Source: Kiloniellaceae bacterium
GTDB taxonomy: Bacteria; Pseudomonadota; Alphaproteobacteria; Kiloniellales; Kiloniellaceae
NCBI GenBank assembly: GCA_021776195.1
Contig: JAJFGK010000090.1
Span: 1 to 64,000 of the forward strand
Direction: 5' to 3'
Length of the DNA stretch: 64,000 nucleotides
The notes under the pieces were generated by a model. It was not told where the DNA came from. It did not search any database and saw only the letters and a program-made list of their open reading frames with translations. Position 1 is the first letter of the stretch, and the number at the start of each line of letters is the position of its first letter. A program made the translations under genes and the position numbers. Shown here piece after piece: positions 17,250-27,300 of the stretch.

Positions 17250-19171
17250 ACCCGGTCCCCTTGCGAATTCTCCGCGCCGCCGCCGCTGCGCAGCGGCCGA
17301 TCGTCGACCGGCCGGGTCTGGAGCTCGTAGAGTTCCCGGTAGCGGCCGCCCAGGGCCATCAGCTCGTCGTGGCTGCCGCGCTCGACGATGCGGCCGGCCT
17401 CCAGGAAGATGATCTCGTCGGCATGCATCAGCGAGGAGAGGCGGTGGGCAATGATGATGACGGCGCGCTGCTTCACGATGTCCCTCAGCGCCAGGCGGAT
17501 GCGCTGCTCGGTCGCGGCGTCGACCGCGGCGGTGGAGTCGTCGAAGACCAGGATCGCGCTTTCCACCAGCAGGCTGCGGGCGATGGAGAGCCGCTGGCGC
17601 TGGCCGCCTGATAGCGACACGCCGCGCTCGCCGACCAGGGTCCCGTAGCCGGTCGGCAGCGAGCGGACATGGTTGTGGAGCTGGGCCGCCGCGGCGGAGC
17701 GCTCGATCGAGCTGCGCCCGGTCCAGGGGTCGCCGTAAGCGACGTTGTGGTCGATCGAGGCGGTGAAGAGAAAGGGTTCCTGCTGCACGATGGTGACGGC
17801 ATGGCGCAGCGAGGCCAGGGTGACGTCGCGGATGTCCTGGCCGTCGAGGGTGATACGACCGCCGGAGACGTCGTAGTAGCGCCCGATCAACTGCGCCAGG
17901 GTGGTCTTGCCGCTGCCCGGCGGGCCGACGATGCCGAGAGTCTTGCCGGGCCGTGCCTCCAGGGTGATCCCCTCCAGGGTGCGCTCGTCCTCGGCCCAGG
18001 CTGGGTAGCGGAACTCGACATTCTCGAAGCGCAGCACGCCTTGGCTCAGCTCCAGGTCCCGGGCGTCGGGCTTGTCGGCGATCGAGGGTTCCAGGTCGAG
18101 CACGCCGAAGAGCCGGCCGCCGCAGGTCGAGGTGCGGGCGATGGAGTTGATCATCCAGCCGATCTGGCGCACCGGCATCTGCAGAATGGTCAGGAAGGCG
18201 AGGAACTCGGCCAATTGGCCCAGGGTGATCTCGCCGGCCAGGGTCTTGTGGCCGCCGACCAGCAAAACCAGGCCCATGGCCATGAAGTAGCAAAAGGTCA
18301 TCTGCGTGGTGTTGCGCACGAAGAGCGCGATGCGCCGGTGCGCCATGGCCAGGGCGCTGTCGGAGATCGCATCGAAGCGGGCCATCTCGAAGGCCTGGGC
18401 GGCGAAGGAGCGCACCACCCGAATGCCGCCAAGGTTTTCCTCCATCACCTTGGTGAGACGCGACAGCTCGTCCTGCAGCTTCATCCAGGTGTCGCGCAGC
18501 TTGAGACGGGCGATCGAGGCGCGGATCCCGACAATCGGCACGAAGCTGAGCGCCACCATCGCCAGCACCGGGTCGATGCGCGACAGGATGACCGCGCCGC
18601 CGCCGATCAGGACGGTCAGCAGAATGAGGCGTAGGATGCCGGTATCGACCCACATGCGCACGCCCTCGATGTCGAGGATGCCGCGGGTCATGAGATCGCC
18701 GCTGTGCACCCTGTCGTGCCAGGAGAAGCTGAGGCGCTGAAGTTGGCGGTAATAGGCCAGGCGCAGCTGGTAGCCGATCAACTGGCCGACCGCTTCGCCC
18801 TGGTAGTTCTGCATCATGGTGCAGAGCCCGCGCAGTATCGCCGCCCCCAACAGCAACAGCGCGGTGACCAACAAGGCCTCCTCCGCCGCTGCCCGGTCGC
18901 TGCCCGGCAGCGCGCCGACCAGCAGGCCCTGGGCCTGATCGACGGCGCGCCCGAGAAACTGCGGCACGAACAGCTGGAAGGTGCCGGCCAGCAGGGTCGC
19001 CAAAATCGCCAGGCCCATGCGCCAGCGATAGCCAAAGGCCATGGCGGTGATGCGCCGCAACACGCCGGTGTCGACGTTCGCGACGGCGATGCGATAGTCC
19101 GGCCCCGCCTCGCTGTCGAGGCGTGGCCTTTGAGCGCTCGTCTGGGCCATGGTCGATGTCGTCTGAGTCAA
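17246..19171 (-). CDS. ABC exporter half-transporter with degenerate Walker B (partner A)
   Basis: The 641-aa half-transporter has six membrane segments (about 45-330) and a nucleotide-binding domain with Walker A GPPGSGKTT and intact signature SLSGGQRQ. In Walker B (LVFDDSTAAVD) the catalytic Glu is replaced by Asp. This is the standard pattern of a heterodimeric ABC exporter with one degenerate ATP site, of the TM287/288 or BmrCD kind. It is the first gene of the pair; its TGA overlaps the ATG of partner B. The first methionine at 19171 or the one seven codons later could be used. Confidence 0.88.
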   Translation of the reverse strand: MTQTTSTMAQTSAQRPRLDSEAGPDYRIAVANVDTGVLRRITAMAFGYRWRMGLAILATLLAGTFQLFVPQFLGRAVDQAQGLLVGALPGSDRAAAEEALLVTALLLLGAAILRGLCTMMQNYQGEAVGQLIGYQLRLAYYRQLQRLSFSWHDRVHSGDLMTRGILDIEGVRMWVDTGILRLILLTVLIGGGAVILSRIDPVLAMVALSFVPIVGIRASIARLKLRDTWMKLQDELSRLTKVMEENLGGIRVVRSFAAQAFEMARFDAISDSALAMAHRRIALFVRNTTQMTFCYFMAMGLVLLVGGHKTLAGEITLGQLAEFLAFLTILQMPVRQIGWMINSIARTSTCGGRLFGVLDLEPSIADKPDARDLELSQGVLRFENVEFRYPAWAEDERTLEGITLEARPGKTLGIVGPPGSGKTTLAQLIGRYYDVSGGRITLDGQDIRDVTLASLRHAVTIVQQEPFLFTASIDHNVAYGDPWTGRSSIERSAAAAQLHNHVRSLPTGYGTLVGERGVSLSGGQRQRLSIARSLLVESAILVFDDSTAAVDAATEQRIRLALRDIVKQRAVIIIAHRLSSLMHADEIIFLEAGRIVERGSHDELMALGGRYRELYELQTRPVDDRPLRSGGGAENSQGDRV

Positions 19172-19518
19172 GGGACCCTACCACCTGGGCACGAAACGGC
19201 CCGGCGTTTGATGAAAGTCTGTCAAAGGAACAATGCTATTTCAGCATATAACCGACCGCGCCGCCAGTGCTGGACCCAGAGGACTGGCAAACCCGCCTTT
19301 CGCGAGGGTGGGGTGGGCGGGCTCCGGTCTGGGAAGGCGCGACCCGGTCTGAACAGGTTTGGCGAGACTGTGAGCCGTTTCACGTTTGGCCGCCACGAGC
19401 TTTGCTAGATTTGCAAGGAAAGGCTCTCGGCGACCGGCACCGCACGACCGCTTCCAGTATCAGGGCGAACGGCGGTCGCCCGGCGCGTCCACGAAAATGC
19501 GATAAGGAGTTCCCGACC
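19172..19518. other. Divergent intergenic region, ABC exporter / homocysteine methyltransferase
   Basis: This 347-bp region should hold the two divergent promoters. I looked for a SAM- or SAH-sensing riboswitch ahead of the methyltransferase and saw no match to known cores. An AT-rich stretch at 19215-19255 is the best promoter candidate. An AAGGAG ribosome-binding site lies at 19504-19509. Confidence 0.4.
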
Positions 19519-20505
19519 ATGGCAAAACACCGCAACCGACTGCCACAGCTCCACGGCCATCACGTCACGACCGAGGGCGGCATGGAGACGACGGTGCAGT
19601 ACAAGGATGGCTTTGAGATACCGCATTTTTGTCTCTTTCACCTCTTGAACGACCCCGAGGCGACAGAGGCGCTGCGAACCTATCATCGCAAGGTCGCCGA
19701 AGCGGCCTTGGCGCACGGGTTTGGCACCCTCATGGAGGGATTGCACTATCGGGCAAGCCGGGATTGGGGCGGATTGTTTGGCTATTCGCGCGAAGGCCTG
19801 GCCGAGATCAACCTGCAAGGGATCGAGTTCTATCGCGAGCTCGCCCGGGAGTACGAAACGGCGGACTGCCCCATGCCAATCGGCGGCGTCGTCGGCCCGC
19901 GAGGCGATGCCTACAAGATCGGCCGGCTGCCCGACGCGGCGGAGGCCGAGGATTACCATTCCGAGCAGATCGAGACATTCCGCCGGGCCGATGTGGACAT
20001 GGTGTCCGGCGTGACGCTCAGCGGAACCGAGGAGGCGATCGGTATCGCCCGGGCGGCCAAGGCCCAGGGCTTGCCGGTGGCCCTGTCCTTCACCGTCGAA
20101 AAGAACGGCCGTCTGGCAACCGGTCCCTCGCTGCGCGAGGCCATCGCCGAGGTGGACGCGGCCACCGATTCAACGCCGATCTATTACATGGTCAATTGCG
20201 CCCATCCGACCGATTTCGCGCCGGCGCTGGAGCCGGGAGACTGGCTGGCCCGCCTCGGCGGGTTCATGCCGAACGCGGCGACCCACGACAAAGGGACGCT
20301 CTGTCAATTGGGCCACCTGGAGGAAGGCGATCCGGTTGAACTTGGTGCCCAGATGGCTGACCTGGCGCGGCGCCTTCCCCACATCACCGTCTGGGGCGGC
20401 TGCTGCGGGACCGATTCGGCCCATATCGGCGAGATCTGCCGCCAAGTTGCGGCTGTCCGGAATGAATCGACGGAATCAGCCGGGACGAGGGCCGCGGTGG
20501 CCTAG
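19519..20505 (+). CDS. Homocysteine S-methyltransferase family protein
   Basis: The 328-aa protein has the zinc-dependent homocysteine-binding barrel. The ligand motifs are NCAHP (one Cys) and GGCCGTDSAHI (two Cys), and the N-terminus has TEGGMETTV in place of the usual DGGMGTEL. It should transfer a methyl group to homocysteine (from S-methylmethionine, a betaine or SAM) to form methionine in the cytoplasm. The start at 19519 follows AAGGAG by 9 bases. It is convergent with the molybdopterin enzyme (9 bp between stops). The methyl donor cannot be decided from sequence. Confidence 0.87.
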   Translation: MAKHRNRLPQLHGHHVTTEGGMETTVQYKDGFEIPHFCLFHLLNDPEATEALRTYHRKVAEAALAHGFGTLMEGLHYRASRDWGGLFGYSREGLAEINLQGIEFYRELAREYETADCPMPIGGVVGPRGDAYKIGRLPDAAEAEDYHSEQIETFRRADVDMVSGVTLSGTEEAIGIARAAKAQGLPVALSFTVEKNGRLATGPSLREAIAEVDAATDSTPIYYMVNCAHPTDFAPALEPGDWLARLGGFMPNAATHDKGTLCQLGHLEEGDPVELGAQMADLARRLPHITVWGGCCGTDSAHIGEICRQVAAVRNESTESAGTRAAVA

Positions 20506-20514
20506 CTCGCGGGT

Positions 20515-22914
20515 TCAATCCAGTCGCTTGACCTCGCAGAGGTAGGCGCGCATTGGGACGGAGCCGCTCACCGGGTCGACAGCGTCGTGGCCGATCACGA
20601 GATTGAAGTTGGCGCTGTCCCGGCCGAACGCCTCGAAACCGGGGGCGCCGATTTCAGGACAGGCCTGCCACCAACCGTGCTGCCCACAAACCACCTGTGG
20701 ATCCAAAGCCTCGTCGAGCCGCGCCCGGGCCCGCGCCCGGCCGTGGGGCGTTTCGACGGTCACCCAGTCGCCGGCCGCGATTTGGCGGGTGGATGCGGCG
20801 TCGGGATGCAGATCGACCTGGGGGTCGGGCGCCCGGCGGCGCAGGCTGGGAAGGCCTCGGTGCTGACTCTCGCAATAGAGCGAATCCTTCGCGCAGGTCA
20901 GGATCAAGGGGTAGCTCGACGTCAGCTCGGGTCTCGAATGAGGCCCGACCAGAGGCTCCTCGTAATCCGGAAGCGGGGGATAGCCCTGCTCCAACAAGGT
21001 CTCCGAATAGAACTCGATCTTGCGTGAAGGCGTGAGAAAGCCGCGCGGCACGCCATTCGTGCGTTCGCCATATTTCTGGTGGCGGAGATCCAGCGGCACA
21101 GAAACGCCGGCTGGGTTCTCCCGCAGGGTTTCGAGCGTCACACCGCTTGGCGCCAGTTGGTGACGGTAGGCCGCCTCGATGTCGCCCTCCCAGAAGTGCT
21201 CGCCGAGGCCAAGGCGGCAGGCAAGGTCGAACACGATCTGGACGTCGGAGCGCGCCTCTCCGCGCGGCTCCACCAGCTTTCGGCGCAATTGGATGAGCGA
21301 ACAGGCCGCTTCGCTGATCTCAAAGCCGATTTTCAACCCTTCGGATTCGAACGGGCTGGTTGCCGGCAGGACAATGTCGGCCAGTTCCGCGCTGGGATTC
21401 ATGAAGAGATCGACATGGACCTGGAAATCCAGGGCGGCCAGGGCCTCGCGGCCGCGCTCGCCGTCCGCGTGGGCCAGGAGCAAGTTCGAGCCGAAGCTGA
21501 CGAGGCCGCGGACCGCATAGGGTTGGCGGTCCAGGATCGCCCGGTAAATCTCGCTCGAGGTGACATGATCGAAGCGTCCGAGGCCCAGGGGGCGCTCGCC
21601 AAGCCCGAGGGTTTTGGCGCGCTGTTCCGGCGCCAGCAATTCATCGCCCTGAACGTTGGCGCTGGGCGCCGCTGGAAACTGGACGTTGCCGCCCCTGGCG
21701 TCGAAATTTCCGGTCAAGGCATAGAGCAGGCCGATTGCCCGGGCGACCTGGGTCGCGTTCGACTGCTGCTCCAATCCGCTCCAGGCCATGTAGGCGACCG
21801 GCCGCGCCTCCCATAGGGTTTGCGCCGTTCGAACAACCAGCTCCGCCTCGACGCCGGTGATCCTCTCGACCTCCTGCGGATCGAAGCGGTTGCAAAGCTC
21901 GGCCGTGAGCTGGAAAGCGGGGCGGCAGGTAATGGGCCCCTGCAAGGTCTCGACATCGAAATGGCCGAACAGGGCGAGTCGGCCGTTGTCTCCCGCATAG
22001 CTGCCGCGGCCGGGGTCGTAGGCCACCGGCCGCCCCGCGGTTTCGTCCCAGGCAAGGTAGTTTTCCGCCGCACCGGAAGGGACAATATCCGCCTCGCGCA
22101 GAAAACGTCCGTTGTCGGCCCGGACCAGCAGCGGGCCATTGGTCCAATTGCGAATGAACCCCTCATCGTACCAGCCCCGGTCGATCATCACTTGGGCCAG
22201 ACCGAGAGCCAGGGCGCCGTCGCTGCCCGGCCGCACCCGCAGCCAGTGATCGGCCTTGCGCGCCAGCCCGGCCAGGCGCGGGTCCACGACGATCAGGCGC
22301 GCGCCGCGCTTCTGTGCGGCCACGGTCGCCGTGGCATGGGCGATCCGGGACACCGTCGGGTTATAGCCCCAGAACAGAATGCAGCCGGCGTTCTCCAGGT
22401 CGGGCATACACTCGGCCGGAAGCCCGGCCCCGTAGGAGTATTGATTGGCCAGGTAGCGGCCCCAGCCGCAAAGCTCCATCGAAATGGAGTGATTGGGGCT
22501 GCCAAAGGCCCGTCGCAGGCGACGGACCCAATCGACCGAGTCCGACAGCGCGGAGGTGGAGGGCGAGGCGTTGTTGAAGGCGACGCATTCGGCACCATGC
22601 CGATCCGACAGGGCGGTCAGTTTCTGGGCGACGGCATCGAGGGCTTCATCCCAACCAATCCGTTGCCAACCGGGATCGGCATCGCCCTTCGGCCGGGTCC
22701 GCTTCATCGGGTAGAGCAGCCGGTCCGGGTGATAGACAAGTTCCGGCGCGACCTTTCCCTTGATGCAGAGCGCCTGGCCGGTCGGATGGGATGGATCTGG
22801 CCTGAGGGCGACGAAGCGGCCGTTCTCGACAGTCGCGATGGCGCCGCAACGGGAGATGCAGAGCGCGCAGAAACTGGGAATCTCTTCGGTTTTCGGAGTC
22901 TCGGCAGACATCAT
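20515..22914 (-). CDS. Mo-bisMGD oxidoreductase with one 4Fe-4S cluster (orphan catalytic subunit)
   Basis: This is a 799-aa DMSO-reductase-family protein. The N-terminal cluster ligands are Cys16, Cys19, Cys23 and Cys50. A cysteine in MELCGWGR (Cys149) sits where the molybdenum ligand is found in nitrate reductase/formate dehydrogenase-type enzymes. The C-terminal dihydropterin-binding domain begins near PLILTCAKD. There is no Tat signal, so it should be cytoplasmic. No electron-transfer or membrane subunit is encoded beside it. The reaction (nitrate, formate, thiosulfate, polysulfide or other) cannot be assigned. GAGGTGG precedes the ATG at 22914. Confidence 0.8.
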   Translation of the reverse strand: MMSAETPKTEEIPSFCALCISRCGAIATVENGRFVALRPDPSHPTGQALCIKGKVAPELVYHPDRLLYPMKRTRPKGDADPGWQRIGWDEALDAVAQKLTALSDRHGAECVAFNNASPSTSALSDSVDWVRRLRRAFGSPNHSISMELCGWGRYLANQYSYGAGLPAECMPDLENAGCILFWGYNPTVSRIAHATATVAAQKRGARLIVVDPRLAGLARKADHWLRVRPGSDGALALGLAQVMIDRGWYDEGFIRNWTNGPLLVRADNGRFLREADIVPSGAAENYLAWDETAGRPVAYDPGRGSYAGDNGRLALFGHFDVETLQGPITCRPAFQLTAELCNRFDPQEVERITGVEAELVVRTAQTLWEARPVAYMAWSGLEQQSNATQVARAIGLLYALTGNFDARGGNVQFPAAPSANVQGDELLAPEQRAKTLGLGERPLGLGRFDHVTSSEIYRAILDRQPYAVRGLVSFGSNLLLAHADGERGREALAALDFQVHVDLFMNPSAELADIVLPATSPFESEGLKIGFEISEAACSLIQLRRKLVEPRGEARSDVQIVFDLACRLGLGEHFWEGDIEAAYRHQLAPSGVTLETLRENPAGVSVPLDLRHQKYGERTNGVPRGFLTPSRKIEFYSETLLEQGYPPLPDYEEPLVGPHSRPELTSSYPLILTCAKDSLYCESQHRGLPSLRRRAPDPQVDLHPDAASTRQIAAGDWVTVETPHGRARARARLDEALDPQVVCGQHGWWQACPEIGAPGFEAFGRDSANFNLVIGHDAVDPVSGSVPMRAYLCEVKRLD

Positions 22915-23229
22915 GCAACCACCTCGGCCTTGATCGGGCTACAGTCAGACCGATGCGCGATTGAATTGCAACAGCGCTTCTTGCCGGGACCAGAGGCCCG
23001 TCTCGACCGCCAAGCTGTCATGCCGTACGATAATGTGGTGGCAGACAAAGGTGGCGTTCGATCAATGGTTAATGCCGGGCAAGGCCTCGATCGACAAGTC
23101 TATAGGGGAGCTTGTCTCGGGTGTGCTAAGATTGTTGGTTGATCCGAGAGGTTCCCAAAGAAGTCCAGGCTTGATCATTTGGGCGCCAGGCAAGTTACCC
23201 TGCCGGTTGGAAAGTAAACGGCCCCGACC
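22915..23229. other. Divergent intergenic region, Mo-enzyme / RND efflux operon
   Basis: This is 315 bp with lower GC between 23030 and 23160. No convincing gene is present. Promoters for both flanking genes must lie here; no clear palindromic operator was seen. The ribosome-binding site before the efflux adaptor is weak. Confidence 0.4.
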
Positions 23230-24339
23230 ATGACTCTGCATAGACAGATCGGCCTCATTGCGCTCTTGGCGATCCTGCTCGCGCTGGGCTGGCTATGGCT
23301 GACCAGCCGCGCCGAGATTGCCGAGTCGAGCGAGCCCGGACCCCGGTCCTCGAGCACGCTGGTCCTCGTGGAGGCGCTGACCCTGGCCGCCGACCGGGTG
23401 GTCTTGCGCGCGGTCGGCACCGGCGAGGCGCTCAGATCGGCGTCGCTGCACCCCACCGAGGCGGGCGACGTGGTCAAGGTCTTGTTCGAGGCCGAACAGC
23501 GGGTCGCGAAGGGGGCGCCGCTATTGCGTCTGGAGGACGAGCACCAGCGTCTCGCGGTGCGCTTGGCGGAAATCGCCGAGACCGAGGCGCGCCGCCAGGT
23601 GACCCGTTTCGAGAAGCTCGCTCCGAAAGGCAATGTCTCGGCCGTTTCCCTGCAAACGGCCCAGGCCGAGCTCGAAAGCGCCAGTCTGCGGCTGGCCCAG
23701 GCCCAGGTCGCGCTGCAGGACCGGACGGTGACGGCGCCCTTTGACGGTGTGATCGGTCTTTCCGAGATCGAGCCGGGCGACCGGGTCACGGAGGAGACCA
23801 TGATTGCCACCCTGGATGACCGCTCGGCGCTCCAGATCCGCTTCACGGTGCCCGAGGAGTACGCGGGCCGCCTGGTGATCGGCGATCTCATCGCCGTCCA
23901 CCCCTGGACGCGCCCGGACCAGGAGCTCTACGGCACCATCTCGGCAACCGACAGCCGCATCGATCCGGCGTCCAGATCCTTGCGGGTGAAGGCCTTGATC
24001 CCCAATCCCGACGAGGCGCTCCGCCCCGGCACCTCCTTCAACGTGCGGCTGGAGTTCACCGGGGCCTCCTATCCGAGCGTTCCCGAGGTGGCCGTGCTTT
24101 GGAGCCGGGACGGCGCCTACCTGTGGCGCATTGTCGAGGACCGGGCCGAGAAGGTCTTTGTCGCCGTTGTGCGCCGCGACCAGGGGCGCGTTCTGGTGAA
24201 AGGCCAGTTGCGGGCGGGCGACCTGATCGTGGTCGAGGGCGTCCAGGGGCTCCGGAACGGTCAGCAGGTGGAGCCGCAACCTTACCCGGGCGACCAGCTC
24301 GGCAGCCTGTCGCCGGCCGGCCCGAGCGAAGCCACGTGA
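23230..24339 (+). CDS. RND efflux periplasmic adaptor (membrane fusion protein)
   Basis: The 369-aa protein has an N-terminal membrane anchor (residues about 7-25, LIALLAILLALGWLWL) and a lipoyl/barrel-sandwich half (ASLHPTEAGDVVKVLFEAEQ). An alpha-helical hairpin lies at about 110-165, followed by the second lipoyl half (DRTVTAPFDGVIG) and beta-barrel and membrane-proximal domains. It bridges the inner-membrane RND pump to an outer-membrane channel in the periplasm. Its TGA overlaps the pump ATG by one base (TGATG). No outer-membrane factor is encoded beside it, so a shared TolC-like channel is probably used. Confidence 0.88.
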   Translation: MTLHRQIGLIALLAILLALGWLWLTSRAEIAESSEPGPRSSSTLVLVEALTLAADRVVLRAVGTGEALRSASLHPTEAGDVVKVLFEAEQRVAKGAPLLRLEDEHQRLAVRLAEIAETEARRQVTRFEKLAPKGNVSAVSLQTAQAELESASLRLAQAQVALQDRTVTAPFDGVIGLSEIEPGDRVTEETMIATLDDRSALQIRFTVPEEYAGRLVIGDLIAVHPWTRPDQELYGTISATDSRIDPASRSLRVKALIPNPDEALRPGTSFNVRLEFTGASYPSVPEVAVLWSRDGAYLWRIVEDRAEKVFVAVVRRDQGRVLVKGQLRAGDLIVVEGVQGLRNGQQVEPQPYPGDQLGSLSPAGPSEAT

Positions 24340-27300
24340 TGCTGCGCAGCAGCGAATTGCCCTCTCTGGCGGTCCGGCGGCCGACGCTGATCGTGGTCTT
24401 GAACCTGCTGATCATCATTGCCGGCCTCGGGGCCATGTTGGGTGTCGAGGTGCGCGAACTGCCGGACGTGGACCGTCCGGTGGTCACGGTGCGGGCCTTC
24501 TTCGACGGCGCCTCGCCGGAGACCATGGACGCCGAGGTCACCAGCGTCATCGAGGGGGCGGTCGCCCGGGTGTCCGGCGTCCAGACCATCAACGCGGCGA
24601 GCGAGGAGAACAACGCCCGGCTCCGTGCCGAGTTCGCGACCAACATCGACCTGGACGTGGCCGCCAACGACGTCCGCGAAGCCGTCGCCGGGATCGAGCG
24701 CCAACTGCCCGAGGGGGTCGAGGACATCACCGTCGTCAAGGCCGATGCGGATGCCCGGCCCATCATTCGCCTCGCCCTGGTGAGCGACCGCCTGTCCCAG
24801 GAGGCCCTGACCCGCCTGGCCGAGGACGAGATCGCCACCGAGCTTTCGGCCATTCCCGGTGTCGCCACGGTCGATCTCTTCGGCGACCAGGAAGAGGTGC
24901 TGCGCATTGTGGTGGAGCCCCTGCGCCTGGCCAGCTACGGCCTTTCCATCGACGACCTGTCGGCGGTGCTGCGGAGCACCAGCCTCGACGTGCCGGCCGG
25001 CAGCTTCAAGTCCGACGACCAGCTGCTCCTCGTGCGGGCCGATGCCTCGGTCTGGCGGCCCGCCGACATGGAAGCGCTCGAGCTGCGCGACGACGTGCGC
25101 CTGGGCGATGTGGCCCGGGCGTTCTATGGGCCGGCCGATGCCGAAAGCTACAGCCTGCTGAATGGCCGCAAGGTCGTGGGCCTTGGCATCGTGCGCCGGG
25201 CGCAGTCCAACAGCATCGAGATATCCGCGGGTGTCGACCGCCTGATCGAGCGCCTGAACGGACGCCTCAGGGACGCGCAGCTGGTCAAGATTTCCGACGA
25301 TGCGCGTTTCATTCGGGGTGCGGTGCGTGAGGTGATTATCAGTCTCGCCATCGCTGTCGGCGTGGTGATCGCGGTCATCTTCCTCTTCATGGGCGCGTTG
25401 CGCCCGACGCTGATTCCCGCCGTCGCCATACCGGTCGCCCTGATCGGCACGATCGCCGCCATCTGGCTGCTCGGCTTCTCGATCAACATTCTGACACTCC
25501 TGGCCCTGGTCCTGGCCACGGGCATGATCGTCGACGACGCCATCGTGGTGGTGGAGAACATCCAGCGTAAGCGCGCCGAGGGCCTGAAGCCCCTGGCCGC
25601 GGCCGTCGTCGGCACCCGGCAGGTCTTTTTCGCGGTGCTGGCCACCACCGCGACCCTGGTTTCGGTTTTCGTGCCGATCGCCTTCCTGCCCGGGACGGCG
25701 GGGCGCCTGTTCACGGAGTTCGCCTTCGTGCTCGCCATCGCGGTCATGATCTCCTCCTTCGTCGCGCTGTCGCTCGGGCCCATGCTGGCCTCGCGCCTGG
25801 CGATGGGAACCGGCTATGGCGGCGAGGGGGCCGGCGGCGTCCTGGCCAAGCTCGCCGCCGGCTGCACGGCGGCCTATCGCCGGATTCTCGATTTCACGCT
25901 CTCGGCCCGCCTGCTGGTCCTGACCGCCGCCGTCCTGGTGGCCTCTTCGGCGCTCCTGATCTATCCGACCATCGACGAGGAGCTGCTGCCGAGCGAAGAT
26001 CGCGGCCTCATTCTCATCTCGATGCAGGGGCCGGACGGGGTCGGGCTGGACTATATGGACCGGCAGTCGGCCCAGGCGGAGAAGATACTGGAGCCCCTGC
26101 GGGCGCGCGGCGAGATCTCCAACGTGCTGTCCATCGTCGGCCGGTGGGACCTGAACCGCGTCTACATTATCGCGCCGCTCGCCCCCTGGCTGGAGCGCAC
26201 CCGCAGCCAGGCCGAGATCGCCGCCGAGCTGCGCCCGAAGTTAAAGACGATTCCCGGCGCCACGGCACGGGTCTGGACGCCCAACAGCTTGAACATCTGG
26301 CGGACCGGCGGCCGCGTGGAGTTCGCGCTGACCGGAACCAACTACAAGGACATCGCGGCGGCGGCCGACGATTTCCTGGAGACCATTCGCGACCGTCTGC
26401 CGCAGTTCGACGACCCGGAGGTCGAGTTCCAGCAGACCCAGCCGCAACTGACCGTCCAGATCGACCGCCGGCGCGCCGAGGACCTGGGGATCCCGATCGA
26501 GGGCATCGTCGACACCCTGCGAGCGATGATCGGCGGGTTCGAGGTGGCCGAGCTCAACGTCGACGACCGCTCGATCCCGGTGCTGCTGGAATCGGCGGCT
26601 GGCGCGATCAACGACCCGACGGACCTGCACAACCTTTTCGTCCCCAGATCCGGGGGCGAACTGGAGCCCCTGTCGGCCTTCGTCAAGCTCGAGGAGGCGG
26701 GCATCGCCGCGGAGCTGGACCGCACCGGCCAGAAACGGGCCGTCGAGATCGATGCCTCTTTGCCGCCTGGCTACGGACTGCTGCGGGCGATGTCGGAGGT
26801 CGAGGCCATCGCCAAGGAGGTCCTGCCCAAGGGTATCGGGCTGCTCTTCCTGAACGAGGCCGCGACCCTGCAGGATACCTCCCATGAAGTGGCGATCACC
26901 TTCGCCGTGGCCATCGTGGTGGTCCTGCTGGTCCTTTCCGCCCAGTTCGAAAGCCTGCTCAGCGCCCTGGTCATCGTGCTGACGGTGCCCTTCGGCCTTG
27001 CCGCCGCGGTCTTCGCGCTGAAGTTCACGGATTCCACCCTGAACATCTATAGCCAGATCGGCTTGATCATCCTGGTGGGCCTCATGGCCAAGAACGGGAT
27101 ACTGGTGGTCGAGTTCGCCGATCAGCAGCGCGACCGCGGCCTGTCGGTGCGCGAGGCCATTCATATGGCCGCCATGACCCGCCTGCGGCCGGTGATGATG
27201 ACCATGCTTTCGACCGTGCTGGGCACGCTCCCGCTGATCGTCAGCGGCGGTCCCGGCGCGGAGGCCCGCAACGCGATTGGCTGGGTCGTCTTCGGTGGCT

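Noticed and set aside
19172..19518. Possible SAM or SAH riboswitch before the homocysteine methyltransferase
   Set aside because: No stretch matched the conserved cores of SAM-I, SAM-II or SAH classes by eye.
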